Below, in pieces: positions 57,630 to 64,000 of a stretch of 64,000 bases of DNA. The translations under genes and the position numbers were made by a program. Position 1 is the first letter of the stretch, and the number at the start of each line of letters is the position of its first letter. The DNA lies in contig NZ_JAIVFX010000002.1 in assembly GCF_020829625.1 (NCBI RefSeq), positions 62,001 through 126,000 on the forward strand, in the 5' to 3' direction. The notes under the pieces are model-generated. The model ran no database searches. It was not told where the DNA came from and saw nothing but the letters and a program-made list of their open reading frames with translations. Source of the stretch: Nostoc sp. XA010 (GTDB taxonomy: Bacteria; Cyanobacteriota; Cyanobacteriia; Cyanobacteriales; Nostocaceae).

Positions 57630-57740
57630 AGTATTCTCAGATATAGGACCCATATTTGATTTTTGAACAAAACTCAGTACACCTTTATTCCTTCTTCCCA
57701 GTCCCCAGTCCCTTACCTCCACGAGTGATTCAGAAATCAA

Positions 57741-57805
57741 AGACGCTCGATAGCGCAGCGTAAAGCCTACGGCATGGCTTCGCTTAGAGCGACGCAGGAG
57801 CGTCT
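57741..57805. repeat. dispersed palindromic repeat
   Basis: AGACGCTC (57741-57748) and GAGCGTCT (57798-57805) bound a segment with TAAAGCCTACGGCATGGCTT, a well-known style of Nostoc dispersed repeat. A second arm (CTCGCTACCGCTTCGCTATC) follows. It lies in the proA-PIN gap. Confidence 0.6.
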
Positions 57806-57901
57806 GACTCGCTACCGCTTCGCTATCGGATTGCTATATCACAAATACTACATAACTAAAAAAAGTGGGTATTAGCGGTTGCATCTTACAGAGAATTCTT
57901 T

Positions 57902-58384
57902 ATGACCGTTATGAGTGAAACTGTCTATATTGAAACCAGCATAGTAGGATATCTAACTGCTAGGCCCAGCAACAACTTGATTCTCATGGCAAATTTGGAA
58001 GCTACGCGCGAATGGTGGGACACTCGCCGAAATCATTTCAACCTCTATATCTCTCAAGTGGTTTTGGATGAGGTGGCGCGAGGTGATATTGAGATGGCGA
58101 CTAGGCGACTTGAGATACTCTCTGATTTTCCATTACTCGAAGTAAATAAAGCTGTACAAGATTTAGCAGCGCAATTTCTCACAAGAAGCAATCTTCCACC
58201 CAAAGCTGCTGATGATGCACTTCATATTGCTGTGACTACAGTTTACGGTTTGAACTATCTGTTAACGTGGAATTGTAAACATATTGCTAATGCTCAGATG
58301 CAGAAAAAATTATTACAGATTAGTCTTGAAGCTGGGTACGAGCTACCAACAATTTGTACACCTTATGAATTAATGGGAGAATAA
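57902..58384 (+). CDS. PIN-domain (VapC-like) toxin
   Basis: A 160-residue PIN protein: acidic residue E in SETVYIETSIVGYLTARPS (E replaces the usual first D), E in VVLDEVARGD, D-D in KAADDALHIAVTTVYGLNYL, and LLTWNCKHIANA. This YIETS.VGYL subgroup is frequent in cyanobacteria. It is followed after 2 bp by a 57-residue partner gene, the reverse of the usual antitoxin-first order but typical for this subgroup. Confidence 0.85.
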   Translation: MTVMSETVYIETSIVGYLTARPSNNLILMANLEATREWWDTRRNHFNLYISQVVLDEVARGDIEMATRRLEILSDFPLLEVNKAVQDLAAQFLTRSNLPPKAADDALHIAVTTVYGLNYLLTWNCKHIANAQMQKKLLQISLEAGYELPTICTPYELMGE

Positions 58385-58386
58385 AA

Positions 58387-58560
58387 ATGTGGAAAGATGA
58401 AGTTCTGGAAGAGATTTACAGAATTCGAGAAGAACACGCCAAGTTGTTTAACTACGATTTACAAGCAATTTGTGATGATTTGCAAAAGAAGCAAGCTGTT
58501 AGTGGAAGGAAAATAATCTCAGTACCACTCAAACAACCAAGTCAGCAGTCTAACAAATAG
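58387..58560 (+). CDS. small antitoxin-like protein paired with the PIN gene
   Basis: A 57-residue frame two bases after the PIN stop: WKDEVLEEIYRIREEHAKLF, NYDLQAICDDLQKKQAVSGR, then a tail ending QQSNK. The motif EI.RIREE.AK.FNYDL.AI..DL is that of small proteins encoded after YIETS-type PIN toxins, and is the probable antitoxin. Confidence 0.8.
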   Translation: MWKDEVLEEIYRIREEHAKLFNYDLQAICDDLQKKQAVSGRKIISVPLKQPSQQSNK

Positions 58561-58629
58561 CTGCACCCTAACCAAGCAAATTTTAGTGATTGAGTGTTGC
58601 AAAATCATCGGTGGCTGATAAATTAGCTA

Positions 58630-60042
58630 TTAAACTAATGCTTTGAGTAATGCCTGAAGTTTAAGTTGCACCTCTGCAAACTCCTTGTCAGGATCAGATC
58701 CCGCCACGATACCAGCACCAGCATACAATCTCGCGCGATCGCCATCAATTAATGCTGAACGAATTCCCACAATAAACTCGCAGTTTCCCTGAGAATCTAT
58801 CCAACCCAGAGGTGCAGCATACAAACCTCTTTCAAAGTTTTCATAACGCCGAATTTCTGCACAGGCTACATCTCGTGCTGCACCAGCAACGGCTGGTGTA
58901 GGATGCAATTGGGCGACAATCTTTAATGGATGTATATTAGCGGGAACTGTAGCACTGATTGGTGTCCATAAATGCTGGATATTCGATAATTGTCGCAGGC
59001 GTGGTGCTAATATTTGCGGTAATAAACCTAGCTGGCATAGGCGTTGTGTAATGAAATCAAGCACCAGTGAATGTTCGTGCTTTTCTTTTTCACTATTAAG
59101 CAAGCGATTGGCATTAGCTGCATCTTCAGCAGGGGTTTTACCTCGTGGTGCAGAACCAGCTAAAGCATCAGTGATTAACTGCTGATTATTAATACTAATT
59201 AATCTTTCTGGACTTGCACCAATAAAGTTTTGTCCTTTGCCATTACTTGTAGAAAAAATATAACAATTAGGATGTATTTGCCTAAGATTATTTAAAGATT
59301 TAACTAAGTTAAAGTGGTTGCTTGATTTTACATCTAATATATCTGCGAGGACAATCTTGCTTAAATGACTAGACCTAATTTTTTCTAAAACAGATACTAC
59401 TGAACGTTTAAATTGAGTAGCATTTGTGACAGATTTCTTGTAGAAGGTTGCTGGGAAACAATCAATATTAGCAGAGTAATATTCTAAAGATTGGATAAAT
59501 TTAATTTTATTTTGGACATTCTCTAATAACCTTTGAATATTTACACTTTCTTTGATAATTATATTTGTTACTAATATGCAACGCTGATTTTTAACAGCTA
59601 CTTGCCAACGTGGAAGAAAGATGGTCGCAGATGGAAATGGATAATCTACTTGGGCATTTTTATCAAAAAAGCTGAAATAACAAAAAAAGTGAGGCCCAGA
59701 AAAAGGTTGATTAGCGTTACCAAAATTAATTATATTTTTTAGACGAGATTTGATAAAATATTCAGCTTGAGTAAAACGTTCTGCACCATCAATCTGTAAT
59801 TTTGCTACAGAATCAATTGCTGCGATCGCTTCTCCTTTACCTTTATCCTCAAAGTAAAAATTTATTTCATTTGCTTGTGTTAGTTTATCTAATACAAGTA
59901 AAGGGTCAACTAAATCGATCTCCTGAGAGATACTGACAATTTGCTTGCAATTACTTTTGACGCACTTTTCTTGCACTGCTACCAAAAATTGATATAAATC
60001 TTTGTGTACAGAGAGGTTGTTACGACATGGTGAAACTGTCAT
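58630..60042 (-). CDS. menF: isochorismate synthase
   Basis: Converts chorismate to isochorismate, the first committed step towards phylloquinone. The 470-residue chorismate-binding enzyme has SHLSKIVLADILDVKSS, FIGASPERLISINNQQLITD, ALAGSAPRGKTPAEDAANAN, the HLWTPISATVP and LHPTPAVAGAARDVACAEIR blocks, and YAGAGIVAGSDPDKEFAEVQ at the C-terminus. All are typical of the MST family. It is divergent from menA, C and E, with a 406-bp shared region between menF and menA. Confidence 0.95.
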   Translation of the reverse strand: MTVSPCRNNLSVHKDLYQFLVAVQEKCVKSNCKQIVSISQEIDLVDPLLVLDKLTQANEINFYFEDKGKGEAIAAIDSVAKLQIDGAERFTQAEYFIKSRLKNIINFGNANQPFSGPHFFCYFSFFDKNAQVDYPFPSATIFLPRWQVAVKNQRCILVTNIIIKESVNIQRLLENVQNKIKFIQSLEYYSANIDCFPATFYKKSVTNATQFKRSVVSVLEKIRSSHLSKIVLADILDVKSSNHFNLVKSLNNLRQIHPNCYIFSTSNGKGQNFIGASPERLISINNQQLITDALAGSAPRGKTPAEDAANANRLLNSEKEKHEHSLVLDFITQRLCQLGLLPQILAPRLRQLSNIQHLWTPISATVPANIHPLKIVAQLHPTPAVAGAARDVACAEIRRYENFERGLYAAPLGWIDSQGNCEFIVGIRSALIDGDRARLYAGAGIVAGSDPDKEFAEVQLKLQALLKALV

Positions 60043-60448
60043 GGATCTATAGTAAATTTTTTTTAAGTTAACTTCCTAAAGTGTAATTAATCGTGGTCGT
60101 ATTTCTACAGGTAACATATTAAGTTATCATTTCACCAGCGTAGGAATTGCATTGTCTATGGTGTTCCCAGACCCTGACAAGCCAGTTCCAGCCCAAGCTG
60201 GAACATGAGAGTAGAGTGTAAACAACACAAGGTTAATGAGCCACAGTCAAAGTAGCAGTTGTTTTTAGCCCATAAATATCTAGTACAGCACGGGTACAAA
60301 AGCGACCAGTCCAACAGTTCAAAAACCCAAATCATAATTTTTTTGACTTTTGACTTTTAACTTTTGACTTCCGCGTAGCGGTGCGTCTATTTAAATTATA
60401 AAATCTCAAGTGTAAGTAATTTTCCAGTAATTTGATTAATCACCACTG
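60043..60448. other. menF-menA divergent intergenic region
   Basis: 406 bp without a supportable gene. It holds a TTTTGAC/TTTTAACT heptamer tract (about 60338-60371) followed by a CCGCGTAGCGGTGCG palindrome, both of dispersed-repeat type. It probably contains the promoters of menF and of the menA-menC-menE operon. Confidence 0.5.
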
Positions 60449-61345
60449 ATGACAACTAAGCAGATTTTATATCCCAACACTAAGTTATGGATGGCAGCGA
60501 TTAAACCGCCAATGTACAGTGTTGCCATTATGCCTATTTGGGTAGGAACAGCAGTAGCATTTGCCGAAACTAAAAATCTTAATGGTGCGGTATTTTCTAC
60601 TTTTGTAGCTTCGGCAATCTTAATTCTAGCCTGGGAAAATATCAGTAATGATGTCTTTGATTCTGAAACAGGTATCGATCAAAATAAGCACCATTCTCTG
60701 GTTAACTTAACAGATAATAAGCCATTAATATTTTGGATAGGAAATTTGTGTTTAGGTTTGGGGTTGCTGGGCATACTAGCGATCGCTCTTTGGCAACAAG
60801 ACCTAACTGTTATCGGCATAATTTTACTATGCTGTGGTTTGGGTTATATGTACCAAGGGCCTCCTTTTCGCTTAGGATATCAGGGTTTAGGTGAGATCCT
60901 TTGCTTTTTTGCCTTTGGCCCCTTAGCAGTGGAGGCAGCATACTACAGCCAAACCCAAACTTGGTCAATGACAAGTTTAGCAGTCTCAGTCATTGTCGGG
61001 ATTGCCACAACCTTAATTTTGTTTTGCTCACACTTTCACCAAGTTAAGGATGACATAGCCGCAGGCAAGCGATCGCCTATCGTCCGTCTAGGAACCCAAA
61101 AAGGGGCCCAACTCCTAGTTTGGTTTACTGCTAGCATTTATCCCCTCACCTTGCTATTTGTGCTATTGGGAATTTCTCCAGCTTGGACGTTATTGAGTTG
61201 GGTGAGTTTACCGTTTGCTGTCAAATTATGCCGCCATGTTCAAGAAAATCACAACCAGCCAGACAAAGTTAGTAACTGTAAATTTATTGCCGTAGCCGTG
61301 CATTTCTGGGCTTGCTTGCTACTTGGACTGGGATTTGTGCTTTAG
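60449..61345 (+). CDS. menA: 2-carboxy-1,4-naphthoquinone phytyltransferase
   Basis: An integral membrane UbiA-family prenyltransferase that attaches the phytyl chain to the naphthoate ring in phylloquinone synthesis. The 298 residues include the allylic-diphosphate motif NISNDVFDSETGID (NDxxDxxxD) and HFHQVKDDIAAGKRSPIVRL (second Asp motif), with about 8-9 transmembrane helices. It heads the menA-menC-menE run on this strand. Confidence 0.95.
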   Translation: MTTKQILYPNTKLWMAAIKPPMYSVAIMPIWVGTAVAFAETKNLNGAVFSTFVASAILILAWENISNDVFDSETGIDQNKHHSLVNLTDNKPLIFWIGNLCLGLGLLGILAIALWQQDLTVIGIILLCCGLGYMYQGPPFRLGYQGLGEILCFFAFGPLAVEAAYYSQTQTWSMTSLAVSVIVGIATTLILFCSHFHQVKDDIAAGKRSPIVRLGTQKGAQLLVWFTASIYPLTLLFVLLGISPAWTLLSWVSLPFAVKLCRHVQENHNQPDKVSNCKFIAVAVHFWACLLLGLGFVL

Positions 61346-61346
61346 T

Positions 61347-61379
61347 TGGGCATTGGGCATTGGGCATTGGGCATTGGGG
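61347..61379. repeat. GGGCATT heptamer repeats
   Basis: TTGGGCATTGGGCATTGGGC repeats four times in the menA-menC gap, which is a Nostoc-style short tandem repeat. The unit recurs as GGGCATGGGGCATTGGGCAT near 48093. Confidence 0.8.
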
Positions 61380-61396
61380 CAGAGGGAGAATGACTA

Positions 61397-62470
61397 ATGA
61401 CTAATGGCTACAGATTTGAATTTCGTCCTTATCAGCGAAGATTTGTGCGAACACTGACTACCAATCATGGTAATTGGGATATTCGTGAAGGTATTATCCT
61501 CCGGCTTACCGATGAATCAGGTAAAGTCGGCTGGGGAGAAATCGCCCCCATTAGCTGGTTCGGTTCCGAAACCCTAGAAGAAGCTTTAGATTTTTGTCGC
61601 CAACTCCCAAGAGAAATCACAGACGAGATAATTTTCTCAATACCAGATGAGTTACCTACTTGTCAATTTGGCTTTGAGTCAGCTTATGAGATGGGAAGTG
61701 AGGAGTGGGGAATGGGGAGTGGGGGAAATGAGGGAGATAATTTTATAACTCCTAACTCCTCACTCCTAACTCCTAACTCCTCACTCCTAACTCCTAGCTC
61801 CTCACTCCTCACTCCTCACTCACTTTTCTACAGTGCGTTATTACCAGCAGGGGAAGCGGCTTTAAATCAATGGGAAACGTTGTGGCAGCAGGGATATCAC
61901 ACATTTAAGTGGAAAATTGGTGTGTATGCGATCGCTGATGAACTAGAAATTTTTGAGTCACTGATAGACACCTTACCAGACTTTAGCAAACTGCGATTAG
62001 ATGCCAACGGTGGACTCAGCTATGAAGAAGCTAACTTATGGCTGCGGACTTGCGACAATCTCAAGGCGAATGCAGAACTACCCGTAGAAATTGAATTTAT
62101 CGAACAACCCTTACCCGTTGAGCAATTTCAGGAAATATTGGAATTGAGTACGAGTTATGAAACTGCGATCGCAATAGATGAATCTGTTGCCACACTTAGG
62201 CAACTCGCCGCTTGTTATCAACAAGGTTGGCGAGGGATTTTTGTGATCAAGCCTGGGATAGTTGGATCGCCATCTCGTCTGAGAAACTTTTGTCACCAGC
62301 ATAAAATTGATACTGTATTTTCATCAGTATTTGAAACTGCGATCGGTAGACTTGCAGCACTCCAGCTAGCGGCGGAATTATCCCGAAACAATAGGGCAGT
62401 TGGTTTTGGTATCGACCATTTTTTAGAACAAGAAGAAACATGGCTTCAAAGTCTATGGAACGACCTTTAA
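61397..62470 (+). CDS. menC: o-succinylbenzoate synthase with repeat-derived insertion
   Basis: An enolase-superfamily enzyme that dehydrates SHCHC to o-succinylbenzoate. The catalytic residues are visible: KxK in FKWKIGVYA, metal ligands D in LRLDANGG, E in IEFIEQPLP and D in AIAIDESVA, then K in FVIKPGIVG. At 357 residues it exceeds the usual ~315. The excess is a low-complexity insert at residues about 98-142 (EWGMGSGGNEGD, then TPNSSLL repeated), translated from intergenic-type repeat DNA. The catalytic core is otherwise complete. It overlaps menE by 31 bp. Confidence 0.94.
   Translation: MTNGYRFEFRPYQRRFVRTLTTNHGNWDIREGIILRLTDESGKVGWGEIAPISWFGSETLEEALDFCRQLPREITDEIIFSIPDELPTCQFGFESAYEMGSEEWGMGSGGNEGDNFITPNSSLLTPNSSLLTPSSSLLTPHSLFYSALLPAGEAALNQWETLWQQGYHTFKWKIGVYAIADELEIFESLIDTLPDFSKLRLDANGGLSYEEANLWLRTCDNLKANAELPVEIEFIEQPLPVEQFQEILELSTSYETAIAIDESVATLRQLAACYQQGWRGIFVIKPGIVGSPSRLRNFCHQHKIDTVFSSVFETAIGRLAALQLAAELSRNNRAVGFGIDHFLEQEETWLQSLWNDL
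61688..61823 (+). repeat. Nostoc short-repeat block inside menC
   Basis: GAAGTGAGGAGTGGGGAATGG, then AACTCCTAACTCCTCACTCC repeated several times: the same purine-strand/pyrimidine-strand pair that forms intergenic hairpins elsewhere (for example 23530-23612). It is a multiple of three in length and stop-free in the menC frame. Confidence 0.9.
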
Positions 62471-63837
62471 ACTGTCTTAATAACCTAACTCAGGATGATT
62501 GGCTTATTGGTTACAACAGCCATCAATTTAATCAGATAGCTCAAGAATTATATTTACAACTAACACAATTATCAGCGTATGGAATACCACCAAAAATCAT
62601 CTTAGCTGAACGCAAACCAGTACGATTTTTAGCAAGTTTCATTGCCGCTTGTGCAGCTAATTGTCCAATTTTTATTTGTAACCCCGACTGGGGAACACAA
62701 GAATGGCAGCAAGTCTTTGATTTAGTACAGCCAAATATTATTTTGGGAATAGGCAATAGCGAATGGGAAATAAGAAATAACGATAATTACCAATGCCCCA
62801 TGCCCCATTGCATTATGATTCCCACAGGTGGTTCATCCGGGCAGATTAAATTTGCCATCCATACTTGGGAAACTCTCATCGCATCTGTAAAAGGATTTAC
62901 AGAATACTTTCAACTAAAACAAGTCAATTCATTTTGTGTATTACCGCTATATCACGTTAGCGGTTTAATGCAATTTATGCGCTCTTTTACCACCGGAGGT
63001 AAACTAGCTATTCTGCCATTCAAAGCAGTAGAAACAGGTAAAATATTCAATATTAAACAATCAGAATTTTTAATATCTTTAGTTCCAACGCAGTTACAAA
63101 GACTCCTGCAAAATCCCGAATTAACTGAATGGCTAACCCAATTTAACACTGTACTTCTGGGAGGTGCGCCAGCATGGAACGAACTATTAGAGAAAGCCAG
63201 ATCTCATCGCATTCGGTTAGCACTTACTTATGGCATGACAGAAACTGCTTCTCAAATTGCGACCCTCAAACCAGATGATTTTCTCAGTGGTATAATTAGC
63301 AGTGGTAAAATTCTTCCCCATGCAAAAGTAACTATTCGCAATCAGCAAGGCGATATTTTAAATTTAAATGAAATTGGAAATATCACCATTCAGGCTCAAT
63401 CTTTAGCCCTTGGGTACTATCCTATAACCAGAGAAAATCAAGCTGATTTCCAAGTAGATGATTTAGGCTTTTTAGACGAGCAAGGTCATTTAAATATTGT
63501 CGGACGTAACAGCGACAAAATTATTACAGGTGGAGAAAATATTTACCCAGCAGAGATTGAATCAGCTATACAAGCAACTCAATTAGTTGCTGATATTTGT
63601 GTAATCGGCATCCCAGATAAACATTGGGGACAAGCCTTAACAGCGATTTATATTCCCAACAAATCAAATACCTCTGCTTTAAAAATCCAAACCCTACTCA
63701 AAGACAAACTCAGCAAATTTAAAATTCCAAAATATTGGATTCCCCAACAAAATCTACCTCGCAACTCCCAAGGTAAAATTAACCACCAACAATTACAGCA
63801 AATAGCCAGAGAATTCCTCCAAAATTCCATCACATAA
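62440..63837 (+). CDS. menE: o-succinylbenzoate-CoA ligase
   Basis: An ANL-superfamily ligase that activates o-succinylbenzoate with ATP and CoA. In 465 residues: P-loop [89 protein letters not shown] and the C-terminal lysine in [13 protein letters not shown]. The start overlaps menC; ATG 62455 is an alternative that still overlaps. Its 3' end overlaps the convergent thioesterase gene by 8 bp. Confidence 0.94.
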   Translation: MASKSMERPLNCLNNLTQDDWLIGYNSHQFNQIAQELYLQLTQLSAYGIPPKIILAERKPVRFLASFIAACAANCPIFICNPDWGTQEWQQVFDLVQPNIILGIGNSEWEIRNNDNYQCPMPHCIMIPTGGSSGQIKFAIHTWETLIASVKGFTEYFQLKQVNSFCVLPLYHVSGLMQFMRSFTTGGKLAILPFKAVETGKIFNIKQSEFLISLVPTQLQRLLQNPELTEWLTQFNTVLLGGAPAWNELLEKARSHRIRLALTYGMTETASQIATLKPDDFLSGIISSGKILPHAKVTIRNQQGDILNLNEIGNITIQAQSLALGYYPITRENQADFQVDDLGFLDEQGHLNIVGRNSDKIITGGENIYPAEIESAIQATQLVADICVIGIPDKHWGQALTAIYIPNKSNTSALKIQTLLKDKLSKFKIPKYWIPQQNLPRNSQGKINHQQLQQIAREFLQNSIT

Positions 63838-64000
63838 TCTCTCTAGACTTTCTTCTCTCTGCGCTCTCTGCGTCTCTGTGGTTCATTCCCAACCACTGAA
63901 TAATCTCATCAGGTAATTCCTGCTTACTTCTACTACTTGCATCAATACAAACATGCCTAGTAATAGCCTTAGCAACCATCACCTCAGTCACTGTAATTTC
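63830..64000 (-). CDS. acyl-CoA thioesterase, probably DHNA-CoA thioesterase, C-terminal part
   Basis: Only the last 56 codons are inside the window. [20 protein letters not shown] and IQWL are the end of hotdog-fold 4-hydroxybenzoyl-CoA/DHNA-CoA thioesterases, the enzyme that releases dihydroxynaphthoate in the cyanobacterial phylloquinone route. After the normal end the frame runs on ([17 protein letters not shown]) through CTCTGCG repeat DNA to TGA at 63830. Its place beside menE supports the pathway assignment. Confidence 0.8.
   Translation of the reverse strand, partial: EITVTEVMVAKAITRHVCIDASSRSKQELPDEIIQWLGMNHRDAESAERRKSREIM

Overview
The window comes from a filamentous, heterocyst-forming type of cyanobacterium (Nostoc/Anabaena-like, inferred). 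The supporting signs are abundant GCGATCGC (HIP1) octamers, a phylloquinone (menF-menA-menC-menE) cluster, a phytochrome-related GAF domain on a histidine kinase, DUF1816/DUF2227/DUF3143 genes typical of cyanobacteria, a group II intron, and many short Nostoc-style dispersed repeats (heptanucleotide strings, palindromes, CCCCCTT/AAGGGGG blocks). Most of the window is chromosomal housekeeping DNA with gene remnants, toxin-antitoxin pairs and repeat-rich genes interspersed.

Layout. 1-2.1 kb: leuC (cut by the window start) and leuD. 2.3-8.5 kb: two divergent glycine/aspartate-rich RTX-like repeat genes. The left one is split by a 2.2-kb group II intron carrying a reverse transcriptase-maturase-HNH protein; the right one contains a 516-bp internal duplication; a 356-bp-offset duplication lies between them. 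8.6-10.3 kb: remnants (CHAT-domain fragment, secreted protein with an in-frame stop). 10.3-20 kb: acyltransferase, DUF2127 protein, tRNA-Ala, trhO, a two-gene sensory operon (a GAF/PAS kinase with a DXCF-type cyanobacteriochrome-like domain, then a REC-PAS-kinase) and a SagB-type oxidoreductase. 20-34 kb: M28 peptidase, dnaK-dnaJ, a broken ParE/Phd pair, a membrane J-protein, a PIN pair, the lysA-cdaA-uppS operon, rimI and clpC. 34-40 kb: small hypotheticals and membrane glycosyltransferase/transporter genes. 40.5-48.8 kb: the most unusual locus, with an AAA-type ATPase, a 1750-residue TPR-nSTAND-WD40 protein with 12 nearly identical WD repeats and two repeat-derived insertions, a TPR tail cut off by one in-frame TAA, and a PD-(D/E)XK-like gene. 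48.9-58.6 kb: hydrolase, DUF433/DUF5615 pair, tRNA-Val, mazG, aldehyde dehydrogenase remnant, hybrid kinase followed by an in-frame heptad repeat, proA and a VapC-like pair. 58.6-64 kb: menF, menA, menC, menE and the 3' end of a thioesterase gene, together most of the phylloquinone pathway for photosystem I.

The best candidate for an undescribed system is the 40.9-48.8 kb ATPase / NLR-like WD40 locus. Its near-identical blades vary at only a few positions, the pattern expected of a recombining, diversifying recognition surface. A recurring theme is repeat DNA that has become coding sequence (menC, the WD40 protein, the thioesterase tail), together with single in-frame TAA codons followed by intact coding-like sequence.
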